A stretch of DNA of 30,018 nt from JBPOHE01 sp052035915 (lineage in GTDB: Bacteria > Pseudomonadota > Gammaproteobacteria > Chromatiales > Chromatiaceae). This document shows, piece by piece, positions 1 to 7,393 of the stretch. The notes beneath the pieces are model-generated. The model searched no databases and was not told the origin of the DNA. It worked only from the letters and a program-made list of their open reading frames with translations. Numbering within the stretch: the stretch's first letter is position 1; the number at the start of each line of letters is the position of its first letter. The position numbers were made by a program, and so were the translations under genes. The stretch spans positions 1 through 30,018 of the forward strand of contig JBPOHE010000126.1 of assembly GCA_052035915.1 (NCBI GenBank), in the 5' to 3' direction.

Positions 1-450
1 GATGAACGGGTGAAACAGTGTATTTCACTCCGCGAAGATGGTCGTATTATCGAACTCGACAAACCTTTCGAAGAGAACGTGTTGAAACAGTTACAATCCT
101 CGCCTCCAGGTACCCTCGCGGTGGTGCCGATGCGGTTTGCCAGCGCTCATTTGGATGTAGAAAAGGTCCAGCCTCTGGACGGAGTGCTGCCTACTACCGA
201 AACCGTGGCGGATCACAGCTATCAGTTCGTTCGCCCCTTGTATTTCTACGTCAAAAAGGCGCATGTCAAAAATTACCTTGGGGATGGACCGGTGAATGGA
301 TTGCGGGAATTCATTACCGAGGTCACCCGGGAATCGGCTATTGGGCCAGATGGGTATCTTGCGAAAATTGGTGTATTTCCAATGAATGATGAATTAAGGC
401 AGCGGGTTCGACAGTCCAACTTGCAACTTACCCCCATGGTCCGGCGTTGA
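1..450 (+). CDS. PstS-like phosphate ABC transporter substrate-binding protein, C-terminal part (5' end outside window)
   Basis: The frame is open from the first base of the window, so only the C-terminal ~149 residues are present and the GTG at position 10 is not a credible start. The fragment resembles the C-terminal lobe of PstS-type periplasmic phosphate-binding proteins: 'FVRPLYFYVKKAH' followed by 'GLREFITEVTRES' and 'GPDGYLAKIGVFPM' is the usual order of the last strand, hinge helix and final loop in this family. Such proteins bind inorganic phosphate in the periplasm and pass it to the PstCA permease, or act as stand-alone sensors. No pstC, pstA or pstB follows; a secreted protein of unknown function starts 14 bases after the stop. 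This suggests an orphan or accessory PstS rather than a complete transporter operon, although genes upstream of the window are unseen. Confidence 0.8.
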   Translation, partial: DERVKQCISLREDGRIIELDKPFEENVLKQLQSSPPGTLAVVPMRFASAHLDVEKVQPLDGVLPTTETVADHSYQFVRPLYFYVKKAHVKNYLGDGPVNGLREFITEVTRESAIGPDGYLAKIGVFPMNDELRQRVRQSNLQLTPMVRR

Positions 451-464
451 GCGGAGAGAGAGAC

Positions 465-1181
465 ATGAATACCCTTAAGTCGACGCATTACCTGAAGGGG
501 GTGGCGATGGGAATAGTGTTTTTCCTGAGCTTCCCAACCCTATGCTTGAGTTCGACAGCAGGAGCTGGAACACAGTTGTCGGCAACAAGGATGCCGGAAG
601 TTGCGATGATCCAAGAGCCCATCGATTTGATCGAGGATCGTCCCTCGATGGTGGTAAGGATCTGGGATGCCGCCAACACGACTTTGAGTTGGGTCTGGGA
701 TACAGTTTACGACTATGGTCTGGATTGGTTGACGCCGCCGAGTCCCACCTCAGTGACCAAAAGCGTCAACAAAAAAGATGCGATGCAGCTTTTCAAGCTG
801 CTCAGCGATGCCGGTTACAAATTGAAGGAGATCGATTCCCAGGTTGGTCTGATCCCCACCATCGCTTTCAAATTCGGTCAGGTACGGGAGCTGAGCGAAG
901 CCGATTTCGACTACCTGGAAGCCACCGTGGAGGAATGGTACCAACATAACCCCGGAGTATATTCCAGCCTCCAGCGCACCATCGTGGACACGGTCATCGC
1001 CGTCAATCTCAGCAGTGATTATCATGTGTCCGATCTCAAGGTGCAGTTGTTGCCCTTACCGAAAGTGGCCTTTTCCGTCACGCCGAAAGTAACGGCCCTG
1101 GGTGAGGAAAGCAGCGCCCTCATGACCGCCATTCAGCGCGTAGACCGCAACATACAAAAACTCAATCGAGCCCAAAAATAA
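465..1181 (+). CDS. secreted/periplasmic protein of unknown function
   Basis: The product has 238 residues. ATG at 465 is preferred over an in-frame TTG at 447 because a purine-rich GGAGAGAGAGAC lies just upstream and because the residues that follow form a signal peptide: a basic start, a hydrophobic core 'GIVFFLSFPTLCLS', then small residues near position 30. I do not recognise the mature part. It has a tryptophan-rich stretch at about 65-90 ('VVRIWDAANTTLSWVWD') and an alpha/beta-looking segment 'AMQLFKLLSDAGYKLKEID' onward, and it ends in a polar helix. The gene lies between the PstS-like fragment and the DUF4239 genes on the same strand with short gaps (14 and 37 bases), so co-transcription is likely. 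An envelope location is well supported; the function is unknown. Confidence 0.7.
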   Translation: MNTLKSTHYLKGVAMGIVFFLSFPTLCLSSTAGAGTQLSATRMPEVAMIQEPIDLIEDRPSMVVRIWDAANTTLSWVWDTVYDYGLDWLTPPSPTSVTKSVNKKDAMQLFKLLSDAGYKLKEIDSQVGLIPTIAFKFGQVRELSEADFDYLEATVEEWYQHNPGVYSSLQRTIVDTVIAVNLSSDYHVSDLKVQLLPLPKVAFSVTPKVTALGEESSALMTAIQRVDRNIQKLNRAQK

Positions 1182-1218
1182 TCGGGTTTCTCAGCGGGCA
1201 GGATAAGGGTGCGCCGTT

Positions 1219-2025
1219 GTGGGCGGGGATCTCATCGATCTGAGATTCCTGCCCTATTTGGTATTTTACGGGGTGGCCGGTGCCCTGTTGTTCGTGGTTG
1301 GTGCCCTAGTCTTCCACGTTTTTGCCTCCCAGGTGCAACTGGCTCCCTACAACGAGCCTGCCGGGGCGCGTATCGGATTTCTGGAGCCGGTATTGGCGGT
1401 GGTGATCCTGTTTGCGCTTGCCTTCACCTGGCTGCGATATGGAAACCTGCAAAATGTCATCGGCGATGAGACAGTACGACTGACTTTGTTGGGACGATCG
1501 GCCTTGACCTTTCCGGAACCCGATCGCTCCAATCTGGTGAATGCCGCGGCGGATTATGCTACCGCCATCGCCCAGTCCGAATGGTTGACCATGAGTCGAT
1601 ACGGCGATCGGTCCTACTCCGCGAGTGATGCCTTGCAGCGGTTGACCACCAAGTACGCCGCGGCGCAGACGCACAGTCTGCGGGAAAGGTTATTGCTCAA
1701 TTACTCCAACCGCTTGGTTAGAGAGTTGGCGGAGCAGAGGGAGGCCCGTTTGGCGGCGGCTCGCTACCTTTTGGGAGGAACCCTGCAAGTGGTCATCGTT
1801 TACACCTTGGGGGCTACCTTGATCCTGAATTGGTTTTTCGGGCTACCGAGCCTGACAACCAAGCTGGTGTTAGGCAGCCTCTTTGCCGTGAGCGTGGCCA
1901 CGGTGCTTATGTTCAACGATGTGCTGGCCCATGCCTTCGATGGTCCGGCCGTCCTGGACAATTCGGCCTATCTGGAGTTGGCAGAGTCGTTACGTTCCGC
2001 CCTGTTACCGCCGGACATGCCTTAA
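1219..2025 (+). CDS. DUF4239-type (bestrophin-like) four-helix membrane protein, first of three
   Basis: The product has 268 residues from a GTG start with an AAGGG nine bases upstream. Predicted membrane segments lie at about 10-35, 53-72, 183-208 and 214-236, with a helical soluble stretch between the second and third. This layout, and the closing motif 'HAFDGPAVLDNSAYLELA' after the fourth helix, match the DUF4239 pattern, in which 'PF-G---VS--P' follows the last helix. This copy is the most diverged of the three; its motif reads FDG rather than FSG. DUF4239 proteins have been compared with bestrophin anion channels, but their transport role is not established. The order 2-helix, soluble domain, 2-helix is shared with the next two genes, so the three are probably ancient duplicates. 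Confidence 0.68.
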   Translation: MGGDLIDLRFLPYLVFYGVAGALLFVVGALVFHVFASQVQLAPYNEPAGARIGFLEPVLAVVILFALAFTWLRYGNLQNVIGDETVRLTLLGRSALTFPEPDRSNLVNAAADYATAIAQSEWLTMSRYGDRSYSASDALQRLTTKYAAAQTHSLRERLLLNYSNRLVRELAEQREARLAAARYLLGGTLQVVIVYTLGATLILNWFFGLPSLTTKLVLGSLFAVSVATVLMFNDVLAHAFDGPAVLDNSAYLELAESLRSALLPPDMP

Positions 2026-2044
2026 ATCGAGGGTGGCGAACGAC

Positions 2045-2857
2045 GTGGGTTTCTCCTGGTTCGAGGATATCGCCAGAGAAGGCTGGCATCTGTGGTTGAT
2101 CCATCGTCCAACCTGGTTGATTGCCTTCATCATCATGGGCAGCGGGACACTCTTGTCCCTGGCCGGCGTCTTGCTTGCCAACAATTACTTTACCCGCGAG
2201 CGGTTGATCGCCAACAACGAGGTGGCCGCTTTCAAGTTTATGTTTATCGCCGAACTCTTTGCCGGATTGATGGCCTTTTTCATGGTGGGCGCCGGTAACC
2301 GCTATGGGGACGCCCAGACTTTCGTTCAGGACGAAGCGGCGGCCTGGCGTGCCTTGTCTCAGGTGGTTGAGGAATTTCCCCCGGAGCGGGCCACCGAGTT
2401 CAGGAACACCCTCAACCGTTACGCTGAAAGTGTCGTACTGACCGAGTGGCCATCCATGGAGACCGGAGATGAAAGCCCGATCTCCAGGATACTCTTTGCC
2501 GAGGTATTGGATCGCTATTTTGCCATCGAGCCGGTGGACAACCATCAGCAATCGCTCCTGATGTTGGGCAACCAGTTTGCCGGCCTGGCCGCTCAGGCAC
2601 GCACCAATCGTTTGAACAACAACCTGAATGATGCCGCGGCGGCGCTGATCTGGTTCACCCTCTCCACGGTCGTGCTTTTCAGCATTGCCTTCAACGCCTT
2701 CTTCGGCAGTCAGACCCTGGCCGGGCAACTGCTGATGGGAGCGGTGCTGGGTATGGGCCTGTTGTCCAATGTGTTCTTGATCTTTGTACTGGGCAATCCT
2801 TTCAGTGGGGAGACGGCCATCAGCACGGCTCCCTTCGCCGAGTTATTGGCGCCATGA
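2045..2857 (+). CDS. DUF4239-type four-helix membrane protein, second of three
   Basis: The product has 270 residues. I chose GTG at 2045 because GAGGGTGG at 2029-2036 sits at good ribosome-binding distance; GTG at 2033 is the alternative and would add four residues. Longer versions of this frame run into the previous gene and are not credible. Membrane segments are visible around 'WLIAFIIMGSGTLLSLAGVL', 'FMFIAELFAGLMAFFMV', 'LIWFTLSTVVLFSIAF' and 'LLMGAVLGMGLLSNVFLIF'. After helix 2 comes 'EAAAWRALSQVVEEFPPE' and then 'YAESVVLTEWPSME', the conserved DUF4239 soluble segment. The end motif 'NPFSGETAISTAPF' is typical. The stop overlaps the next start (ATGA), which implies translational coupling and probably similar expression of copies two and three. 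Confidence 0.75.
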   Translation: MGFSWFEDIAREGWHLWLIHRPTWLIAFIIMGSGTLLSLAGVLLANNYFTRERLIANNEVAAFKFMFIAELFAGLMAFFMVGAGNRYGDAQTFVQDEAAAWRALSQVVEEFPPERATEFRNTLNRYAESVVLTEWPSMETGDESPISRILFAEVLDRYFAIEPVDNHQQSLLMLGNQFAGLAAQARTNRLNNNLNDAAAALIWFTLSTVVLFSIAFNAFFGSQTLAGQLLMGAVLGMGLLSNVFLIFVLGNPFSGETAISTAPFAELLAP

Positions 2858-3687
2858 CCCCGCCGGTCGATCTGGCCTGGGAAAGCCTGCCCTGGCTCGA
2901 TGTGGCCTTGCTGGCGATCGCTTCACTACCTATCTGGCTGGGGATGCTGCTCCTGGTCAGTGGAGGTATCCTGCTGACATTGATCGGTTCGCTCTTCGTC
3001 GGGGCGGCCCAGGAGCCGATCGTGGATGTGCTCGGCACGATAGAAGCGAATTTCCTCAGTGGAGCCAAATTCGGCTTTCTGGGGGAAGTCTTCGCGGCTT
3101 TGCTGGCCTTTGTGCTGGTTGATGGTGGTATTCGCTATACGACGGCCCGTCAGCAGGTACAGGTGGAAGCGAGTGCCATACGGCTCTTTGATGCGGTGGT
3201 GGCCGATCTCTCGGACCCGGCGGTGACCGATCTGCGGCATCAGCTCCGTACCTACGCCTCCGCCGTAGTGGAAAGCGAATTTATTACGATGCAGGTCGGT
3301 CGGGAAAGTCTGGCGGCGCGGGAGGGTTTCGAACGGATGCTGGGTAGTTACCTGCGCTTGGAGAATCATTCCGAGCAGGATCGTTTCTTGCGATTACAGG
3401 CCGACCAGTTCCTCACCAAAGTCCTCGATAGTCGCCAGCATCGACTCCAGGCGGCCCGCCCCGGATTACGGACACTGATCTGGACGATCCTGTTGGGCAA
3501 CGCCTTGATCGCCGTAATGTTCAGTTGGTTTTTCCGTGCCCGCAGCCTGGCGGCCCACACCGCCATGGCGGTGGTGATGACGGCGGCACTGATGGTTGTG
3601 GTGCATCTGGCCATCCTCCTTTACCATCCCTTTAGCGGAGAGTTGGCCGTCAGCTCCACCCCCTATCTAACTCTCCCCAGGTTATAA
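2854..3687 (+). CDS. DUF4239-type four-helix membrane protein, third of three
   Basis: The product has 277 residues, and its ATG overlaps the stop of the previous gene by four bases (ATGA). It shows the same plan as the two upstream proteins: two N-terminal helices ('LLLVSGGILLTLIGSLFVG', 'FLGEVFAALLAFVLVDGG'), a soluble helical stretch starting 'QVEASAIRLFDAVV', a 'YASAVVESEFITMQ' segment that aligns with 'YAESVVLTEWPSME' of copy two, then two more helices and the closing 'HPFSGELAVSSTPY'. This closing motif is the clearest DUF4239 signature in the set. The conserved positions suggest a homologous fold, possibly a hetero-oligomer formed by the three products. Channel activity is only an analogy to bestrophins. 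Confidence 0.75.
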   Translation: MTPPVDLAWESLPWLDVALLAIASLPIWLGMLLLVSGGILLTLIGSLFVGAAQEPIVDVLGTIEANFLSGAKFGFLGEVFAALLAFVLVDGGIRYTTARQQVQVEASAIRLFDAVVADLSDPAVTDLRHQLRTYASAVVESEFITMQVGRESLAAREGFERMLGSYLRLENHSEQDRFLRLQADQFLTKVLDSRQHRLQAARPGLRTLIWTILLGNALIAVMFSWFFRARSLAAHTAMAVVMTAALMVVVHLAILLYHPFSGELAVSSTPYLTLPRL

Positions 3688-3717
3688 CCGGGCTCTCGGA
3701 TCTATGAGGGATTTTCG

Positions 3718-4503
3718 ATGATCGCTCTTGCCTATCCCTGTCCTCTGTTTCCTCAAGCCTACCCGGAAAACATTCGCCCGGGATCTCGGGTGGCCAGGAT
3801 TTCCCGCCGGATCGCCTGGAGCGGGGCGGCTGCTTGGTTGTTTATGGGAGCTTCTTTTGCCCAGGTTCCAGAAGCCGTCACCACCCAGAGCGGCCACACC
3901 GAACCGGTGGCGGCCCAGTCGGAACAGCGCCTGGCCACGGATACCCGAATCGAGTCCATCCTGGTCCAACTGGGGATCCAGAGGTTGGTGTTGGCCATTC
4001 AGCAACTCGGCTTGGCTACCCGTACCCATAATCCATTCCTTCGCGAGTTGGAATTGGTCCGGCGGCTCGGCGACGGGGAGAGTACCCGCCTGCGACCCGC
4101 CCTGGAGGCTTTGGCGAAGAGCGCCGAGACCGGCGTAGCCACGGTGGGGGAACTCCGGGATAGTTTCGGCGTGATCTTGTTGCCGAAGTTGCAGGCCTTG
4201 CAAGCCAGTAGTGGACCCTGGACCGACCGGGCCCGCCTCTGGCTCAGCCAGATCATTGCCCCAACGCCGTCCAACCAAGCCACGGATCAGGAGACTGTGG
4301 CGCAAAAGTTGGTGATATCGGCTGTCGACCGATTGGCCGAGGACGATCTGCGAGGCGCGGTGGAGTTGATCGGTCAATTGAGTGGCACGCCGGCGGCGCT
4401 GACTGTCCGCTGGCTCAACGAAGCCCGGGCGCGCCTCAATGTGGATCTGGCCCATGAGGCCCTCTCCGGAGTGGTTGTGGATTTGCTGAGCCAGACACCA
4501 TAA
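3718..4503 (+). CDS. Mic60/COG4223-like membrane-anchored protein
   Basis: The product has 261 residues from an ATG with GAGGG six bases upstream. Residues about 20-50 contain a basic flank and a hydrophobic stretch 'WSGAAAWLFMGASFAQ' that could be either a signal peptide or a single membrane anchor. The rest is helical. The C-terminal half has the spacing of bacterial mitofilin-like proteins: 'TVGELRDSFG', an alternating helix ending in 'WLSQII', 'AVDRLAEDDLRGAVELIGQL', then 'AALTVRWLNEARARLNVDLA'. In alphaproteobacteria, Mic60-like proteins with this domain help shape intracytoplasmic membranes; whether that holds here is inference. The protein is shorter than typical alphaproteobacterial versions because the central coiled coil is largely missing. 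It lies 30 bases after the DUF4239 triplet and before the 11-mer repeat protein. Confidence 0.5.
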   Translation: MIALAYPCPLFPQAYPENIRPGSRVARISRRIAWSGAAAWLFMGASFAQVPEAVTTQSGHTEPVAAQSEQRLATDTRIESILVQLGIQRLVLAIQQLGLATRTHNPFLRELELVRRLGDGESTRLRPALEALAKSAETGVATVGELRDSFGVILLPKLQALQASSGPWTDRARLWLSQIIAPTPSNQATDQETVAQKLVISAVDRLAEDDLRGAVELIGQLSGTPAALTVRWLNEARARLNVDLAHEALSGVVVDLLSQTP

Positions 4504-4579
4504 TGGGAGCATCGGGCTGAAAAGCCAGGGATCCTTTCGCTCAGGGAGTGAGCCGGATAACGACTGTATTTTGAAACTG

Positions 4580-4605
4580 TTGCCAAGTCCGAGGTGGGTT
4601 GGCAA
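4580..4605. promoter_or_regulatory. perfect 7-bp inverted repeat, possible operator or hairpin
   Basis: TTGCCAA at 4580-4586 and TTGGCAA at 4599-4605 are perfect inverted copies separated by 12 bases, in the 165-base gap ahead of the 11-mer repeat gene and about 64 bases before its ATG. No T-tract follows, so it is not a clear intrinsic terminator. A protein-binding site is possible. I cannot name a regulator. Confidence 0.3.
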
Positions 4606-4668
4606 TGGAGTTGCAGAACCTCACCTCTGTATTGCTGATCGTTGATTTTGACTATCGGAGTATTTTCT

Positions 4669-5199
4669 ATGCAGATAAAAGCCATCGTTCCCATGGGGAT
4701 AGTCTTGAGCGGTTTGCTGTCCCTCCCGGCTGTTGCCAAAAGCCCGACCCCGTCCGAAGCTGTTCCCCAGGAGGTGCTGCTGGCCATCGATGCCGTCAAT
4801 CAGGCGGCTCAGAAGACAGGCAATGCCATGGGGCAGACGGCTGTCAAGGCCGGTGAAGCCATCAACCAAGCCGCCCAGCAGGTGGCCGAGGTCGCGACCG
4901 ATGTGTCGTCCTCCGTCAACAAGGTCGATGTCGTCGACAACCACGCGCTGGCTATTGGTCTGGGAGCCATAGGTGGTGTGGTGGTGTTCAATCTGGCCAC
5001 CGGCGGCATGGCCTCGATCCCCATGCTGGCCTCTGCGAGCGGCGCTGCCGCTGTCGAGAGTACGGTGGCGATCAGCCGTGTCTATGCCGTCAGCAGCGCC
5101 GTGGTGGGCGGCTTGGCCGGCGACTATCTCTATCGCCGCGCTCACTCGGGCGCCATCCCCAGCGTTCCCTCCTCGGTAGCGAGCCGGGTCGCTCCATAG
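4669..5199 (+). CDS. secreted protein with four 11-residue amphipathic repeats and a glycine-rich membrane tail
   Basis: The product has 176 residues. ATG at 4669 has CGGAG upstream and begins a clear signal peptide ending 'LLSLPAVAKS'; an in-frame TTG at 4642 is less likely. Four consecutive 11-residue units follow: DAVNQAAQKTG, NAMGQTAVKAG, EAINQAAQQVA and EVATDVSSSVN. The repeated pattern of small apolar residues at positions 2, 3, 6 and 7 resembles the 11/3 amphipathic helices of synuclein, LEA and apolipoprotein-type proteins, which lie on lipid surfaces. The C-terminal part is glycine- and alanine-rich, with 'HALAIGLGAIGGVVVFNLAT' and later 'VVGGLAGDYLYRR', compatible with one or two membrane helices of the glycine-zipper kind. 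A small gene at 10411-10734 shares this tail but lacks the 11-mers. No known family name is claimed. Confidence 0.7.
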   Translation: MQIKAIVPMGIVLSGLLSLPAVAKSPTPSEAVPQEVLLAIDAVNQAAQKTGNAMGQTAVKAGEAINQAAQQVAEVATDVSSSVNKVDVVDNHALAIGLGAIGGVVVFNLATGGMASIPMLASASGAAAVESTVAISRVYAVSSAVVGGLAGDYLYRRAHSGAIPSVPSSVASRVAP

Positions 5200-5207
5200 C
5201 TCTATCG

Positions 5208-5244
5208 GGGACTGGGGCGGGCCCATCAGGCCCGCCGGAGTCCC
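5208..5244 (+). terminator. strong GC-rich hairpin after the 11-mer repeat gene
   Basis: GGGACT at 5208-5213 pairs with AGTCCC at 5239-5244, and inside this GGCGGGCC pairs with GGCCCGCC around a short CATCA loop. The hairpin begins nine bases after the stop codon, which is the usual place for a terminator. No run of T follows, so it may act as an mRNA 3'-end stabiliser or need another factor. Confidence 0.4.
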
Positions 5245-5354
5245 ATCCTGTTCGCGTCCGCCTCCCCAACCGGGGTTAAGGGCGGTCTCAGAAGCTGTTT
5301 GCACCCCCCGCCTCCCGGACTTCGAGTTTGTAGGCCCCGGGCCTCGACCGGAAA

Positions 5355-5450
5355 GGCCCGATTTTCGTTCTATTATCGGCAACAAAGAAAGAAACAAAGA
5401 ATAGATTGTTCTCTTTATGAGAACAATAATCGCAGGAACAGACATCGGCC
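5355..5450. repeat. GTTCT-family palindromic repeat, degenerate copy A
   Basis: The left part reads GGCCCGATTTTCGTTCT, matching the outer arm of the better copies at 5598-5678 and 28481-28559. The core at 5405-5427 is a perfect 9-bp palindrome, ATTGTTCTC and GAGAACAAT around TTTAT. The sequence between these parts is not conserved, so this is a rearranged or decayed member. Confidence 0.5.
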
Positions 5451-5502
5451 CCGGGGCTCGGAAGCTGTAACGAGAATTTCCAAACAGCTTCTTATTCTGA
5501 AG

Positions 5503-5544
5503 CCAAGAGGCTGGGTTTCGGCTGATGCCTCAACACCAGCCTAC
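5503..5544 (-). repeat. REP-like palindromic repeat, subtype Y
   Basis: Read on the minus strand it begins GTAGGCTGGTGTTGAGG and ends CGAAACCCAGCCTCTTGG. GCTGG plus GTT can pair with AAC plus CCAGC, leaving one bulged base. It is related to the copies at 5705-5742, 10980-11026 and 11033-11070 and forms an inverted pair with the one at 5705. Confidence 0.65.
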
Positions 5545-5597
5545 CAGAGAGCTTCCCTGGCGGACCCTGTGTAGCGGCCCCGGGCAGGGGGAGGTTT

Positions 5598-5678
5598 GGC
5601 AGGATTTTCGTTCTCTATATGAGAATAATATCCTCTTGATGTCCAGGTATTGTTCTTTTTAGAAGAACAAAAATGGGC
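5598..5678. repeat. GTTCT-family palindromic repeat, full copy B
   Basis: The left arm (5598-5630) contains TTTTCGTTCTCTATATGAG and the right arm (5648-5678) contains GTTCTTTTTAGAAGAACAAA. The arms are imperfect inverted copies separated by 17 bases, and each arm is itself a small palindrome of the form GTTCTY-RAGAAC. Copy C at 28481-28559 has the same plan, with 16 bases between the arms. Confidence 0.65.
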
Positions 5679-5704
5679 TTTTTCCGCCTTGGCCCGGAAG
5701 GTTC

Positions 5705-5742
5705 GTAGGCTGGTGATGAGCGTAGCGAATCCCAGCTCTTGG
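5705..5742 (+). repeat. REP-like palindromic repeat, subtype Z
   Basis: It begins GTAGGCTGGTGATGAGCG and ends AGCGAATCCCAGCTCTTGG. Compared with subtype Y, the 5' stem base changes T to A and the 3' stem base changes A to T, so pairing is kept. It is inverted relative to the copy at 5503-5544, with palindrome B enclosed between them. Confidence 0.65.
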
Positions 5743-5878
5743 AAGCTTGTTTGGAAATTCTGAACGCAAGCCAAGGCACCCGGGGCCTGGCCTGAGATCG
5801 GGACACGCATTCCGTTATCCCCAGGGAAGCCACGCCAGATGAGCCCTGGCCACAAGGTTTCCAGACAGTTTCTCAGAA

Positions 5879-7393
5879 TCAATACACGGCTACCGTGATG
5901 ATGGCGTGAATCATGAGTGTGGCGGTGACCCCGAACACGATGGAGCGGGCGATGGCATAGTTCACGGCGATCACCGAATCCTTGTGGGACAATCCGGCAC
6001 CGATGGCCAGCCAGGTGCCGCAACCGTTACTCAGCAGCACCTTGAGTACCACCCAGCCGATGTTGCGTACCCAGGCGGTCGGATTGACCAGCAGGGTGTG
6101 AAAGAAGTTTTCCTGCCAGAGTTCGAATGGCTGGTTGGGAAAGAGCCCCTGCCAGGTGTGGAACGCCGTCCAGCCGGCGACGCCCAGGGAGGCGGCGGTC
6201 AACACCAGTCCCCCCAACAGGGTGTTGATGAGAATGGCGGCGGTCAGATAGCGGCGCCCCGGGATGCGCAGGTTGTGCATGGCCAGGAACTGGGAGGAAA
6301 GCACCCGGTTACCCAGATCCGCGGTGATGACGGCATTGTTGCGCGCCACCATGAGGATGCAGCCGATCAGGGGTACGGCAATGTTCGCTTGAATGAAACC
6401 GATGCCGGCCAGGGATTCGTCGTGGACGAAGGAACGGACCAAGTCTCCCAGGAGTTCATAATTGAAACCGAACCAGAGGGTGACGAAGCCCACGATGGCG
6501 GCCCCGGCAAAGATATAGAGCAGCATCAAGGGCGACGCCCAGAGGATCCAGAAATATTCGTTCAAATAGCGGAAAAACCAGTGCCGGGATGGGTGCAGCG
6601 CCAACTGCTGCAACCATTCCGTACCGAGTCCTGGGCGGGGACGGGCCGTCGGCGGAGTCGGCAACTCTTCCTCGACGCCGCCAAGGGCCAGTAAGGCCCG
6701 TTCTACCGCTTCCCGTTCCACCGGCAGGGCGCGGAGGGAGCGGCTGCGGGTATCCAACAGATACACCCGGTCCACCAGGGGCAAGAGATTGTCCACGTGA
6801 TGGGCGACGATCAGGACCGGACGGCCCATGCGTCGACAGAGGTCACGGATCAGTACCCCCAGGCGCTGGGCCGTGTACGGGTCCAGTCCCGAGTTGGGCT
6901 CGTCGAACAGCAGCAGGGGGCGGTTGGCCAACAGGGTGCGGGCGATGGCGATGCGCTGACGTTGGCCGCCACTGGAGGCGGCGATGGTCTGCTGGGGATC
7001 GATATCGGCGAGCAGGTCCAGGATGTGCTCCACCATGGCCTGGTCGGGGTGGTCGGTATGGTCCAGGGCGATATTGAGATTGGCCAGGGCCGAGAGGTCA
7101 TCGAACAGGGCGTAGTTTTGGAACACCAGGCCACCGATGTCGCAACGGTCGCGTGCCAAATCATAGACCCGATCGCCTTGACGCAGGGTCCCCCGCACCT
7201 CCCAGCGATGGCCGTCGTGGCCCAGGAGTCCGCTCAAGAGCTTGATGATGGTTGACTTCCCGCTGCCGCTCGGTCCCACCAGGAGGGCCACTTCGGCGCC
7301 GCCCAGGGTCAGGTCGGCCTGTTCCACCAGCCGCTTGCCTGCCGGGGTGACCAGGGTGAGACCTTCGATGCTGAACACAGGGGTATGATTCAA
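5879..7393 (-). CDS. fused ABC ATPase and MlaE-like permease
   Basis: The product has 504 residues in two domains. Residues 1-235 are an ABC ATPase with Walker A GPSGSGKST (40-48), Q-loop Q92, signature SSGGQ (140-144), Walker B LLLFDE (160-165) and an H-loop in VAHHVDN (about 199). Residues about 265-504 are a polytopic permease whose 'ILMVARNNAVITADLGNRV' and 'NLRIPGRRYL' segments resemble the cytoplasmic coupling region of MlaE/TTG2B permeases, which move phospholipids or related lipids. In Mla systems the two activities are normally separate proteins. The start is TTG at 7393, overlapping the upstream stop (TTGA), with GGAAGGA eight bases ahead. It is the last gene of the operon. No MCE-domain substrate protein accompanies it. 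The lipid substrate is an inference from family resemblance. Confidence 0.75.
   Translation of the reverse strand: MNHTPVFSIEGLTLVTPAGKRLVEQADLTLGGAEVALLVGPSGSGKSTIIKLLSGLLGHDGHRWEVRGTLRQGDRVYDLARDRCDIGGLVFQNYALFDDLSALANLNIALDHTDHPDQAMVEHILDLLADIDPQQTIAASSGGQRQRIAIARTLLANRPLLLFDEPNSGLDPYTAQRLGVLIRDLCRRMGRPVLIVAHHVDNLLPLVDRVYLLDTRSRSLRALPVEREAVERALLALGGVEEELPTPPTARPRPGLGTEWLQQLALHPSRHWFFRYLNEYFWILWASPLMLLYIFAGAAIVGFVTLWFGFNYELLGDLVRSFVHDESLAGIGFIQANIAVPLIGCILMVARNNAVITADLGNRVLSSQFLAMHNLRIPGRRYLTAAILINTLLGGLVLTAASLGVAGWTAFHTWQGLFPNQPFELWQENFFHTLLVNPTAWVRNIGWVVLKVLLSNGCGTWLAIGAGLSHKDSVIAVNYAIARSIVFGVTATLMIHAIITVAVY

Larger units (their letters stand above)
5200..5878. other. gene-free island of palindromic repeats
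   Basis: This 679-base stretch separates the + strand cluster from the convergent ABC operon and has no convincing gene. It holds a strong hairpin right after the upstream gene, two members of a GTTCT-type palindromic family and an inverted pair of REP-like repeats. A short sequence related to CAGAAGCTGTTTGG also recurs, at about 5286-5300, 5483-5497, 5743-5757 and 5862-5880, in both orientations. The last copy touches the stop codon of the ABC gene. Open frames here are short and made of repeat DNA. Confidence 0.75.

Noticed and set aside
5355..5742. CRISPR-like repeat array
   Set aside because: Repeats differ in type, orientation and spacing, and there are no regular spacers or cas genes; these are REP-like palindromes.
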